Source of the DNA: Microcoleus vaginatus PCC 9802
Lineage (GTDB): Bacteria > Cyanobacteriota > Cyanobacteriia > Cyanobacteriales > Microcoleaceae
Direction of reading: 5' to 3'
Length of the DNA stretch: 64,000 nt
Assembly: GCA_022701275.1 (NCBI GenBank)
Contig: CP031740.1
Location: 3,173,001 to 3,237,000, forward strand
Part shown: positions 35,701 through 42,968 of the stretch, one piece after another
Layout: each line of letters opens with the position of its first letter
Position numbering within the stretch: the stretch's first letter is position 1
Notes under the pieces: generated by a model
Seen by the model: only the letters and a program-made list of their open reading frames with translations
What the model was told of the DNA's origin: nothing
Database searches by the model: none
Translations under genes and position numbers: made by a program

Positions 35701-35933
35701 TTTCCCTGCTGCACGTACTTGCGGAGTCCCGCCAGCACTTCCAGGCGATCGATTTTCGTTTCTGGTTTCTTTTCTGGTTTCTTTTCTGGGGATGGAGGTT
35801 GCGATCGATCCTCCGGTGGCTTTTCCACCCGCACCTCCACCTGTAAATCCGTCAGCGTGTAGAGATGCTGTTGTTTTTTATAAGACTCAACCAGGGATTG
35901 CAGATATTTAGGAAAATCAACTGGTGTCGCCAT
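32394..35933 (-). CDS. NACHT NTPase with 16 HEAT repeats (NLR-like STAND protein)
   Basis: This is a 1179-residue protein. The N-terminal 60 residues are charged and Pro/Lys-rich. The NACHT NTPase follows: Walker A GKPGSGKST (about 84-91), Walker B LLLLLDGVNEMP (153-164) and the sensor IFTTRD (185-190). Helical NACHT-associated parts extend to about residue 475. Residues 477-972 are sixteen head-to-tail HEAT units of exactly 31 residues. The last 132 residues form a separate-looking module. STAND NTPases of this design oligomerise when the repeats sense a ligand, and bacterial NACHT proteins are known in antiphage defence. A defence role here is inferred. No separate effector gene was found. 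Confidence 0.9.
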   Translation of the reverse strand: MATPVDFPKYLQSLVESYKKQQHLYTLTDLQVEVRVEKPPEDRSQPPSPEKKPEKKPETKIDRLEVLAGLRKYVQQGKVLLVGKPGSGKSTVLQRFRWELALEALQEGDRQIPVLVQLRSDRSIVQAICAEFRQAKLRVSDTEVEDLLFDGKLLLLLDGVNEMPSQQRRQELQQFRDDNSDTPMIFTTRDLALGGSLDIEKQLEMCALTEPQMREFVHKHLPQDGDSLLRQLDHRLREIAETPLLLEMMCKVFKNSGKIPQSKGELFQEFDRQYEEFKRGAWVSDGFQLFKSEVLQQLAFVMLEGDSQRPTDGWVAISRDRAEGILECWLRDRGVVDAPTKAKEWLEDLLEHHLLQIATKPEEIEFHHQLFQEYYAGRALLKLLVEKHPDAMDDQRLQHFYLNYFKWTEPLAFMLSLLDNEVQAVRVVRLALEVDVMLGARLVGELRREFHKRAVGLVDELDVPRWLKVELLEEVRSDDAIPRLLKLVEHSDYSVRRMAAEALGKIGDEKAIPELLKLVEDSDYSVRSRAAEVLGKIADEKAIPGLLKLVEHSDSDVRRSAADALGKVGDEKAIPGLLKLVEHSDSDVRRSAAYALGKIGGEKAIAGLLKLVEHSDSDVRSRAGYVLGKIGDEKAIPGLLKLVEDSHSYVRWSAADALGKIADEKAIPGLLKLVEHSDSDVRSRAADALGKIGDEKAIPGLLKLVEDSDYSVRRSAAYALGNIADEKAIPGLLKLVEDSHSDLRSRAADALGKIADEKAIPGLLKLVEHSDSDVRSRAADALGNIADEKAIPGLLNLVEDSHCYVRWSAADALGKIGDEKAIPGLLKLVEDSHSYVRWSAADALGKIGDEKAIPGLLKLVEHSDSDVRSRAADALGKIADEKAIPGLLKLIEDSDYSVRRSAAYALGKIGDEKAIPGLLKLVEDSHSDLRRRAAEALGNIADEKAIPGLLKLVEHSDSDVRRSAADALGNIAKQHAEKVAPHLPHLLTLIPSKSGEKVHRLILAIQAACKYYNYPIRHLSLLPEIGRHPANVSASVYNIQSVKEVTVMSNQSPIFNQPNSTIGVNYAAENSNPKVIQKIEAAQQSSPEAALNAVVQIIQALEKKYSYVQDEQQALNIIDAEFKEIKEQKPIEWQNLISLKRLYNGGKKAAVKVGEHFAESNPWGKGLVAFIEGVSEDVK
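33018..34505 (-). repeat. sixteen 93-bp tandem repeats encoding HEAT units
   Basis: The array is exactly 1488 bases long (16 units of 93). The protein unit starts DEKAIPGLLKLVE and ends AADALGKI(G/A). Differences between units cluster at residues 14-24 of each unit (types HSDSDVRSR, DSHSYVRWS, DSDYSVRRS, DSHSDLRSR). Units 6-10 and 12-16 repeat the same order of types, so a six-unit (558-base) block has been duplicated. Low divergence points to recent recombination. Confidence 0.93.
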
Positions 35934-36050
35934 TTGATTATAGATTTTAGGATATGGATTTATTATAGATTTTTTCTCGATCGGCGATCGACGCTGAAAA
36001 TTCCGGGAAAAAGTAGCATCAATATTCTGTGTGAGTAACCATCATCTCGC

Positions 36051-36132
36051 TCCCCCCTAACCCCCCAAAACACAAGGGGGGGACAAGAACATTCATTCAA
36101 AGTCACCCTTATTAAGGGGGATACGAGGGGGA
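36051..36132. repeat. CCCCCCTAACCCCCC / AAGGGGG palindromic elements
   Basis: Two units lie in the 235-base gap upstream of the NACHT gene: CCCCCCTAACCCCCC with AAGGGGGGG and, slightly further, CCCTTATTAAGGG with GAGGGGG. They belong to the same family as 646-682 and the in-frame copy in the amidase gene. Confidence 0.75.
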
Positions 36133-36169
36133 TCGAAACTTCGATAAAACCGAGATATTATTATCAATA

Positions 36170-37105
36170 TCAGAATAACCAGCAATCAAAATAACCAGCG
36201 GGCGGCGAATCGTCATGCAAAATTTGAGCTTTGTCTAAAGTAGGTACAGCCCCCGCCAATTCTCTACCTACTTTTACCTCAAGCGCCCTGTCTGTTAATG
36301 GAAAGGAAAATTGATAGCCATCTTGCAAATATTTTGCCCTAGCTACAATCTCATCTTTCTCCAAACTCGGGCTGTTGCTACCAATCAAAATGCTATTACT
36401 TTCCTGGCAAACACACACGCACACCTGAGAAAACACACTTTGAAAAGTTGTGATTTTTTCGGCATAAAACTCATCTCTGTGCAGCAGATTTGCTAGTACA
36501 ACTCCCTCGCTTGACAAGTGTTTTTCGCAGATTTGATAAAATTCTTTGGTGGATAGGCGGTGCGGAAAGTAGCCGTTGCCAAAAGCTACGTCGATCATGA
36601 TGATATCGTACTGAGTATCTGATTTTTGCTGCTCTAAATACTCTCGGCCATCTTGAATTGTTACAGTTAGCCGATCGTCAAACTGCACTCCAAAACACTT
36701 TTTAGCTGCTTCGATCGCGATCGGATCGATCTCCGCACATTCTATAACAGTGTCCGGCAAATAGTGGTGCAAAACTAAGGGAACTCTGCCGCCACCAAAT
36801 CCAGCCATGTAGATTCTTTGAGGTTGGCTTTGCCACACTAAACCCAACATCATCGCCTGAGTATATTCAGACACTAGATGTAAAGGATTGTTGAAATCGA
36901 AAACAGATTGCAGTAAATCTGTGTGCTGATTTACTTTTTCTACTAAAGATAGCTTAATGTGCGATCGCTCTTTTGTGACTGCAACATAGTGAACACCAGA
37001 CTCTTTGCAAAAAATAACGTGGTCTGGCTGTTGCTGCAGCCAAGCTAGCCGCTGTCCAATAGCGGATAAATTGATAGATTGCCAAGTTTTGTGTTCCTCA
37101 ATCAT
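36170..37105 (-). CDS. spermidine synthase-like (SpeE-fold) protein
   Basis: This is a 311-residue protein. The Rossmann SAM-type methyltransferase core shows MAGFGGGRVPLVL (nucleotide loop, about residue 117), ECAEIDPIAIEAA, VTIQDGREYL and YDIIMIDVAFGNGYFPHRL. These are the motifs that aminopropyltransferases share, including the Asp after TIQ and the IDV motif. Canonical spermidine synthase has a beta-strand N-terminal domain; here it is only partly recognisable (KESGVHYVAVTK, IKLSLVEK). It may be an aminopropyltransferase or an unrelated methyltransferase homologue. It is a single gene. Confidence 0.75.
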   Translation of the reverse strand: MIEEHKTWQSINLSAIGQRLAWLQQQPDHVIFCKESGVHYVAVTKERSHIKLSLVEKVNQHTDLLQSVFDFNNPLHLVSEYTQAMMLGLVWQSQPQRIYMAGFGGGRVPLVLHHYLPDTVIECAEIDPIAIEAAKKCFGVQFDDRLTVTIQDGREYLEQQKSDTQYDIIMIDVAFGNGYFPHRLSTKEFYQICEKHLSSEGVVLANLLHRDEFYAEKITTFQSVFSQVCVCVCQESNSILIGSNSPSLEKDEIVARAKYLQDGYQFSFPLTDRALEVKVGRELAGAVPTLDKAQILHDDSPPAGYFDCWLF

Positions 37106-37201
37106 CTGATTTTAAATTTTATTTAAATTCGATATTCTCTAGGAATATAGCCTCATCAACTCGGTTTCTATAAAAATGCATGAGTCGCCCGGTATCTGCG
37201 A

Positions 37202-37216
37202 AGAAACCGGGTTTCT
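37202..37216. repeat. AGAAACC/GGTTTCT palindrome
   Basis: A short palindrome of the AAACCCGG family, in the gap between the SpeE-like gene and the cyclase gene. It is also seen as longer versions at 8101 and 18345. Confidence 0.6.
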
Positions 37217-37291
37217 AGTCAAGGCTGGGGCAAGTCATGTTCTCATTTTCCAGCATGGCGAAGAACGAGAAGACAACAGAAATTCACCCGA

Positions 37292-37891
37292 TTACAGCCG
37301 CTTGTACGCCACCAATTCCAAACCGGAAATCGAAAGTTCCACTTTTTCCCAACCTTGCTTGTCACCTTCTAACTTTTCAAAGGCTGCTGAGGTTAGCAAA
37401 ATCTCTCCCCGTTCCGCCAAATCCTCTCCCAGCTTGGATGCCAGATTAAATTCCGCTCCGTACATATCCTCTCCTTCCAGCATCAAAACATCGCCGCAGC
37501 CAATACCAATGCAGAGGTAAATATCCATTTCCGGCGGCAGTGTCGTGTTGACAGCAGCCGTTTGCTTGAGAGAGTCGATCGCAGCTTCCACCGCCGATTT
37601 TACATCGCCAAAAACTGCAAAAATATTGTCTGCTTCCTCCTTAACTACAGTGCCACCGTATTCTGAAATTATCGGTTTGACAATTCCGTGCATCCGGTGA
37701 ATCATTGCCAAAAAATGAATAATTCCGTAGCGGACTGTCGTGCGCGAAAATCCCGACATATCCATTACTAAAATTGCGTAATTTTTGCGGAAAGTGACAT
37801 TGATTTTTTCATCAATTTCAGCCATTCTTTCGGGATGTTCGTTTCTTTCTTGCAGCAACTTTTCCAAGTTAGCGCGGTTATTTGTTTTCAT
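37292..37891 (-). CDS. class III nucleotidyl cyclase-like protein
   Basis: This is a 199-residue protein. After a 30-residue helical start, the cyclase domain shows AILVMDMSGFSRTTV (first metal Asp), GTVVKEEADNIFAVFGD (second acidic block) and CIGIGCGDVLMLEGEDMYG (the base/turn block), ending in LLTSAAFEKLE. The canonical GD of the second block reads ADN, so activity is uncertain, although an Asp is retained. It starts seven bases after the response regulator gene on the same strand, so the two are very likely co-transcribed and coupled. Substrate (ATP or GTP) cannot be assigned. Confidence 0.78.
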   Translation of the reverse strand: MKTNNRANLEKLLQERNEHPERMAEIDEKINVTFRKNYAILVMDMSGFSRTTVRYGIIHFLAMIHRMHGIVKPIISEYGGTVVKEEADNIFAVFGDVKSAVEAAIDSLKQTAAVNTTLPPEMDIYLCIGIGCGDVLMLEGEDMYGAEFNLASKLGEDLAERGEILLTSAAFEKLEGDKQGWEKVELSISGLELVAYKRL

Positions 37892-37897
37892 TTTGGT

Positions 37898-38632
37898 TTA
37901 ATTAAATTCCCAATCGCGACACAGTTCTTGAGGGCGGCCAGCCGGATGCACCGCACAATTGATGCCATCCTTGCCGTAATAATAATCGCACACTTTGCAA
38001 GGTTGAGTTTGCTCTAATTTTTTCATCAAAATTGCCCGGATTGTCTGGACTCGGTTGCGATACTTGTTTGCATTCGAGTGACTCGGTTCAATTGCCAAAG
38101 CTTGCTCGAAAGCGGCTAAGCTAGAATCGTACAATTTAATAATTTGGGCGCTGTATTTGGTCCAAGCATCGGCGTGGCTTTGATAAAGTTCGACTGTGTT
38201 TAAGTTTAAAATTCCATATTCCGTCCAAGCATCGGCTGAAGCTCGATCGAACTTAATATTGGCATTGAGCAAAACTTTTTTGATCGTTGCCAAAAGTTCC
38301 CTCGGCTGCCAAGGTTTGCTAACATAAGCCTCGGCGCGATCGCCCTGGAACCGGGAAAATAAAGCTAACTGCTGTCCCTTGCCTGTTAAAAATACCACGG
38401 GTATATTCCGAGTTTCGGGATTAGCTTTAATTAAACGGCAAACCCCGTAGCCGTCGAGACGGGGCATTATGACATCTAATAATACTAAATCGGGGCAATT
38501 TTTCTCAACTTTAGCCAGCGCTTCCACACCGTCTGATGCCTGAATTACATTCAATCCACTGCATCTCAACTGATGTGAAATGCACTCGCGCTGGCTGCGG
38601 GAATCTTCCACCACTAAAACTGTTCTCATCAC
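37898..38632 (-). CDS. response regulator with Cys-motif C-terminal tail
   Basis: This is a 244-residue protein. Residues 1-125 are a CheY-like receiver: acidic pair VVEDSRSQR, phospho-Asp in LVLLDVIMP, VFLTGKG and the Lys in SKPWQ. A helical TPR-like segment follows (YDSSLAAFEQALAIEPSHSNA). The last 34 residues hold a cysteine signature C-x2-C, then C-x-V-H-P and finally C-x-D-W, which could bind a metal. It is upstream of the cyclase in a two-gene operon. There is no DNA-binding domain. It may relay a phosphorylation signal to the cyclase; that is an inference. Confidence 0.85.
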   Translation of the reverse strand: MMRTVLVVEDSRSQRECISHQLRCSGLNVIQASDGVEALAKVEKNCPDLVLLDVIMPRLDGYGVCRLIKANPETRNIPVVFLTGKGQQLALFSRFQGDRAEAYVSKPWQPRELLATIKKVLLNANIKFDRASADAWTEYGILNLNTVELYQSHADAWTKYSAQIIKLYDSSLAAFEQALAIEPSHSNANKYRNRVQTIRAILMKKLEQTQPCKVCDYYYGKDGINCAVHPAGRPQELCRDWEFN

Positions 38633-38673
38633 TCCCCACCTGGTTTTTGAGGTAAACTTGTTCGCTGCTTCGA

Positions 38674-38817
38674 GTGGCCCTTGCTGAAATCAGTTTACCC
38701 GGCTTGGATGAATTTGTTATCACTGGCGAGCTAAACTTACTCAAATTGCAACAAATCTTAAACTGGGGAGCGAAGAGGATACTTATCAGAAAATGCGGGT
38801 TGCCAATACGCGGATAA
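38674..38817 (+). pseudogene. small ORF or gene remnant
   Basis: A 47-codon frame starting at GTG gives SLPGLDEFVITGEL, LLKLQQILNWGAKRILI and ends in PIRG. The pattern (a strand, VxGEL, then a helix and WGAKxxLI strand) reminds me of the start of DUF442/phosphatase-like families. It has no clear ribosome site and is short. It may be a fossil or noise in the 322-base gap. Confidence 0.25.
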
Positions 38818-38954
38818 TTGTTGAAGATTTGGGCGGCAAATATTGGGCTTTTAAGCCTTAATAACGGCAAATCGTACTGATATCGGACGAAAACCTTGTT
38901 GAATTGCAACAGATAATCGGCTACTGTATACGTTGAAGTTCTGAAGGACGACAA

Positions 38955-39317
38955 ATGAATCGATTGCTCCTCACTTTATTGGTAAGTCCAACGCTCTTTG
39001 GATCTGTGATGTCTTTGAGCGCGATCGCAAATCCCGCTCAAATTGGCGAAACACCAAGCCAATCGGCTGATTCGCCCCAATGCGTGCGATCGCCCCACAC
39101 TCAGCGTCTGACTTGCGTGCGCCTCCCAGCCAAAGCTGCTGCTGCTAATTCTAAAGTAAAAATCAGTTGGCAGCGGCCCGATGATCAGCAGGTGGCAATG
39201 CTGGATTTTTCGGAAGAAGAAAGTGATGCAGCCTCGGCGTTGTTTGGCTGCGATTGTCAGATGTGTATCAACTCGCTGCGACAGTTGCGCGGTTTGCCAC
39301 CTCTGGATCTGACTTGA
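38955..39317 (+). CDS. small exported hypothetical protein
   Basis: This 120-residue protein starts at an ATG preceded by GAAGGACGAC. The signal peptide (MNRLLLTLLVSPTLFGSVM) ends near AIANP. Two cysteines lie in SPQCVRSP and RLTCVRL, and two more in FGCDCQMC close to the C-terminus (C-x-C-x2-C pattern, five cysteines in all). The function is unknown. The C-x-C-x2-C motif may bind a metal or form disulfides after export. It is a single gene. Confidence 0.7.
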   Translation: MNRLLLTLLVSPTLFGSVMSLSAIANPAQIGETPSQSADSPQCVRSPHTQRLTCVRLPAKAAAANSKVKISWQRPDDQQVAMLDFSEEESDAASALFGCDCQMCINSLRQLRGLPPLDLT

Positions 39318-39469
39318 GGCCGATCCGACAGCATTGGGAGTCAGGCTCAAAAACCAGGTTTCCGATCGCTGCGCGCTTTTGATTGCCTTTAGCTTTCTCA
39401 CATTTAGAGAAATTGTAGTCAATTTGTTCCAGGATTTCTAGAGATTTTTTATCTCTCAAAATCGGGTCT

Positions 39470-40375
39470 CTACTTTTTAGCGAGAACTTGTTTAAGTTGA
39501 GCAGTTGCTTGCTCAATTTTTTCGATACTACCTGGGTTGACCAATCCGTAGTAGTCAAAAACGTAAACTCGATTATTTTTGGTTGCGGTTAGTTGATTCC
39601 AAAATGAATCAGATTTAAATTGGTCTAAAATTCCTTCTCCCCGATCGACTATAATGATTACTTCCGGATTAGCCTCTAAAACCTTTTCCGCTGAAAGCGT
39701 CACGTAGCCTCGAACGGGGCTATCTCCTTGCAATTGGGCTGCGACATTTTTCACGTTAAACTTACCCAGCAAATCTCCAGCCCAACTGCTTTGATTGGGC
39801 GATAAAATCGGTTGTCTGCTTACCAAAACTAAAGTGGCGGGGCTTTGATTTGGGATGTCTGCTAAAAATGTTTGGTAGCGTTTTAAAAGAGGTTCGGGAT
39901 TGGCATTGAGTGATTTAGCTAAAGTTGTTGTTAACTCTTCTAGGGATTTCCAGCTATCAACTTGAGTGAGTAAAGTTTTAATTCCAAGCTGCTGCAATTT
40001 TTGCATTGTTTGGTCATGAAATCCCGATGCACCTACAACCAAATCCGGTTTCAAGGCGATGATTTTTTCTAAATTAGGAGGGGTGCGTTCAGCAGTGACT
40101 GCGGTAATTCCTTTAAATTTGGGGTTGCTGCTGACTAATGCGCTGCCGGGAATTCCTACAAGTTTGGTTGGGTCGAGTTGATGGATAATATCGGCTGTTA
40201 AAGGTGTTAAAGCTACAACTTTTTGTGCGGATTCGCTGTTAGTTGTTTGTGGTTGATTGGCGGGCGAAACAGCAGGAGTTGATTGCTGAATTTGGGGTGA
40301 AGTGGCGGCGGAGCAAGCGGTAAATGCTAAACTTAGCAACAGGATAGCGGTACGATAAAAAAAAGTTTTGTACAT
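39470..40375 (-). CDS. ABC transporter substrate-binding lipoprotein (BtuF/FecB-type)
   Basis: This is a 301-residue lipoprotein (LAFTACSAA lipobox near residue 21). It has two lobes joined by a long helix: KVVALTPLTADIIHQL, PPNLEKIIALKPDLVVGAS, LQQLGIKTLL and PEVIIIVDRGEG. This is the cobalamin/Fe-siderophore (type III) binding-protein fold. The ligand is not determined by sequence. It follows the permease and ATPase genes on the same strand but is separated by 408 bases that contain a terminator-like hairpin, so it may be partly uncoupled from them. Confidence 0.82.
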   Translation of the reverse strand: MYKTFFYRTAILLLSLAFTACSAATSPQIQQSTPAVSPANQPQTTNSESAQKVVALTPLTADIIHQLDPTKLVGIPGSALVSSNPKFKGITAVTAERTPPNLEKIIALKPDLVVGASGFHDQTMQKLQQLGIKTLLTQVDSWKSLEELTTTLAKSLNANPEPLLKRYQTFLADIPNQSPATLVLVSRQPILSPNQSSWAGDLLGKFNVKNVAAQLQGDSPVRGYVTLSAEKVLEANPEVIIIVDRGEGILDQFKSDSFWNQLTATKNNRVYVFDYYGLVNPGSIEKIEQATAQLKQVLAKK

Positions 40376-40410
40376 AGTTTAGGCGGGAGTTACAGCAAGT
40401 TTAGACCAGG

Positions 40411-40535
40411 TTGAGACAGAATTGACGGGAAGTTCGATCGCACTCAGAAATGATTGTTGACGGTTGACTGTTGGGATATTTGAACAATACCGATGCAACC
40501 GGAAACGATATGACGGGAAGTTCGATCGCACTTTA
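40411..40535. repeat. two copies of GACGGGAAGTTCGATCGCAC
   Basis: The 20-base sequence appears twice, near 40425 and 40513, in the leader of the BtuF-like gene. No gene could be read here; the few short frames are not convincing. Confidence 0.7.
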
Positions 40536-40580
40536 GCGCTTAATGATTTAAATATCAATAGTTTACGGTAAATTTTGTAG

Positions 40581-40617
40581 AAAAAACCGCATTTATTGCG
40601 TGAATGCGGTTTTTTTA
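40581..40617. terminator. bidirectional intrinsic terminator
   Basis: AAAAAACCGCAT and ATGCGGTTTTTT form a 12-bp stem with a 12-base loop ending in a T run, on both strands. On the minus strand it lies between the importer ATPase gene (ends 40784) and the BtuF-like gene, about 206 bases before its start. It may end the ATPase transcript or attenuate the BtuF-like gene. Confidence 0.8.
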
Positions 40618-40783
40618 AGTATCTCTTAAGTTTTATTCCACCCTTGAAAATCAAGATTAGGCAATAGTTTAAAGCCTGTGGCACTGATATAGAACAGCGA
40701 ATTGTGGCAATAAGTTAATAGAAATAATTATGAAGAAATTGAGAACTTAGTGCGAGGGCAGGGTTATACTTATCATAAAAATA

Positions 40784-41569
40784 TTAAGTGTGAATAGTAG
40801 GAGCTATCGCACAAATTTGCAAGCCTACAGAAGTTTCTAAAATTATAGCTTCTACGCCAAAAATCTGAGCTAGATTATCAGGATTTAAAACTTGTGCGGG
40901 AGTTCCTACACAAAAAAGTTCTCCTTTATTTAACATAGCAATTCGCGAACTGTACCTGGCAGCTAAATTAATTTCATGCAGCACCGTAATAATCGTCAAT
41001 TTGTGTTCTATATTTAGTTTATTAAGCAAATCTAACAATTGCAACTGATAGCAAATATCTAAATAAGTCGTAGGTTCATCTAACAGCAAAACTTGCGGGT
41101 TTTGAGCCAACGCTAAGGCGAGGAAAGCGCGCTGGCGTTCGCCTCCTGAGAGTTGTTCGACGGGGCGATCGCGAAATTCCTCAATCCCAGTTTGACCGAT
41201 CGCAACTTCCACCTTCTCTGCATCTTCCTTGCTCAATTCCCACTGCCACCAACCCTGATGAGGAGAACGCCCCAAACTAACTAATTGCCTTACCGTCAAA
41301 CCTTCCGGTACTGTTTGCTGCTGTGGCAAAATCGCTAATTTTTGAGCGACAACAGCAGCAGGTTGAGTATGAATTGCCTTGCCATCAAGCAACACACTTC
41401 CTTGCTGCGGAGTTAGGATGCGGCTAACTAACTTCAAGAAAGTAGACTTACCAGAACCGTTGGCACCGATGAGACTCAACCACTCACCAGGTTGTAAAGA
41501 TAAAGTGATGTTGTGGGCGATGGCAACTTCGCCATAACCACCAGTTAAATTTTGGATTTCTAAAGACAT
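40784..41569 (-). CDS. ABC importer ATP-binding protein (BtuD/FecE-type)
   Basis: This is a 261-residue protein. Walker A is GANGSGKSTF (about residue 36), the signature is LSGGERQRAFLALALAQ, Walker B is VLLLDEPTTYLD, and the switch His is in VLHEINLAARYS. The C-terminus is typical for cobalamin/siderophore importers. It is co-directional with the permease gene (41774) and, with the BtuF-like protein, completes a corrinoid or iron-siderophore importer. Between the permease and ATPase genes lies a 204-base low-complexity tract. Confidence 0.92.
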   Translation of the reverse strand: MSLEIQNLTGGYGEVAIAHNITLSLQPGEWLSLIGANGSGKSTFLKLVSRILTPQQGSVLLDGKAIHTQPAAVVAQKLAILPQQQTVPEGLTVRQLVSLGRSPHQGWWQWELSKEDAEKVEVAIGQTGIEEFRDRPVEQLSGGERQRAFLALALAQNPQVLLLDEPTTYLDICYQLQLLDLLNKLNIEHKLTIITVLHEINLAARYSSRIAMLNKGELFCVGTPAQVLNPDNLAQIFGVEAIILETSVGLQICAIAPTIHT

Positions 41570-41574
41570 TATAT

Positions 41575-41610
41575 TTTGTTATTGGTTATTGGTTATTGGT
41601 TATGGGTAAT
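41575..41610. repeat. heptameric short tandem repeat (TTGGTTA)
   Basis: Four to five head-to-tail 7-base units occur just before the ATPase gene. Confidence 0.8.
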
Positions 41611-41626
41611 CGGTAATTAATTTTGC

Positions 41627-41772
41627 GTCTTCCTTCTTCCTTCTTCCTGACATCCGTTACATCCGTTACATAATCCGTTGCCGAACTTCCCTCTTCCTTC
41701 TTCCCTCTTCCTTCTTCCTTCTTCCTTCTTCCCTCTTCCTTCTTCCTTCTTCCCTCTTCCTTCTTCCTTCTT
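41627..41772. repeat. polypyrimidine CTTCCTTCTTCC tract
   Basis: A long run made only of C and T (mostly CTTCC and TTC units), interrupted by a short CATCCGTTA direct repeat. It lies between the importer permease and ATPase genes. A second similar tract is at 45429-45535. On the other strand the same tract gives a Lys/Glu/Gly-rich frame, which is an artefact. Confidence 0.85.
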
Positions 41773-41773
41773 A

Positions 41774-42787
41774 TTAATAACTAGAACGCCGATAAAGCAG
41801 CCAAACAAACAGCGGAGAACCCAACAAAGCCGTAACCGTACCCACAGGCAATTCTACGGCGCCCAAACGAGCCAAAAAATCAGCAAAAGTCAACACCCAA
41901 GCACCGCCGATCGCACTCAGCGGCAACACAAACCGATAATCATTACCAACCAACAAACGCACCCCGTGAGGCACAACCAATCCCACAAAACCAATCAATC
42001 CGCCGATGCTGACAGCACTCGCAGCTAGCAACGTCGCAACACCCCCAATCAACAAGCGCGATCGCACCAGCGAAACCCCCAAACCAACAGCTAAATCGTC
42101 GCCCAAAGCCAGCAAATTTATCGAGCGACCCAAAAAACATCCTAACAACAAAGCCGCCAAAATATAAGGTGCAGCCACCTGCAAATCCGACCAACCGCGA
42201 CCGTTCAAACTACCAATTAACCAATTCAAAGCAGCTTGCAAACGGCTGTCTTCAGCTAACAGCAGCAGTGTAGTTTGTATTGCCCCAAACAGAGAACTCA
42301 CAGCCACACCAGCTAAAACCAAACGTTCAACAGAAATCCCCGTTTTAGTTTTTCCCAAAAAGTAGACCAGCATCGAAGTTAAAATAGCACCTATCCAAGC
42401 CGCCAAAGGCACCCAACTTTGAAATATTCCCAAAGTCAGCATGGTAATCGCAACCAACCCTGCACCCGCCGAAATTCCTAATACAAAAGGATCTGCTAAA
42501 CCGTTGCGGAGCAAACCTTGCAGCAAAGCCCCCGACATTCCCAAAGCCGCACCAACCGTCAGCGCTGCCGCCACTCTGGGCAAACGCAATTCCCAGAAAA
42601 TAGTCTGATTGACAGCATCACCTCGGTGCAGAAATGCTTGCCACAATTGAGCTGCACTCATGGGTACCGCACCAAAAGAAAGCGAAAGGGCGATGGTTAA
42701 CAGCAAACCCAATCCTAAGAATACAACTGCCTGAAGAATTCGATATTTTAGCCAGATTTTTTGCAGAGTCACTACATTACACCACAA
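41774..42787 (-). CDS. ABC importer permease (BtuC/FecCD-type)
   Basis: This 337-residue protein has about ten transmembrane helices. Recognisable blocks are LRLPRVAAALTVGAALGMSGALLQGLLRN, LADPFVLGISAGAG, LLAASAVSIGGLIGFVGLVVPH and LLGSPLFVWLL, typical for FecCD permeases. It starts 182 bases from the divergent sufE gene. With the ATPase and the substrate-binding lipoprotein it forms a vitamin B12 or ferric-siderophore uptake system. Confidence 0.93.
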   Translation of the reverse strand: MWCNVVTLQKIWLKYRILQAVVFLGLGLLLTIALSLSFGAVPMSAAQLWQAFLHRGDAVNQTIFWELRLPRVAAALTVGAALGMSGALLQGLLRNGLADPFVLGISAGAGLVAITMLTLGIFQSWVPLAAWIGAILTSMLVYFLGKTKTGISVERLVLAGVAVSSLFGAIQTTLLLLAEDSRLQAALNWLIGSLNGRGWSDLQVAAPYILAALLLGCFLGRSINLLALGDDLAVGLGVSLVRSRLLIGGVATLLAASAVSIGGLIGFVGLVVPHGVRLLVGNDYRFVLPLSAIGGAWVLTFADFLARLGAVELPVGTVTALLGSPLFVWLLYRRSSY

Positions 42788-42968
42788 TCTTCCTTAACAG
42801 CACTAAATCCCATATTTCCTCTGTTTTGAATGCTCGAACTCGTTAACTACAATAACAATAACCGATTCACCTGAAGACGGCTTCAGTGGGAGGACATGAG
42901 CAGGCGATCGCACCCGTCGGCAAAATTAAATGTATAATATTAACGAAGTAAACCGCTACGAGTGAATC

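Noticed and set aside
38511..38954. 147-codon minus-strand ORF over the start of the response regulator
   Set aside because: It overlaps the well-supported regulator in another frame and shows no domain.
40384..40780. Cobalamin riboswitch upstream of the importer binding protein
   Set aside because: I could not find a convincing B12-box or the conserved core; only a terminator hairpin is clear.
41617..41808. Lys/Glu/Gly-rich ORF across the pyrimidine tract
   Set aside because: It is translation of a simple repeat, without start signals or conservation.
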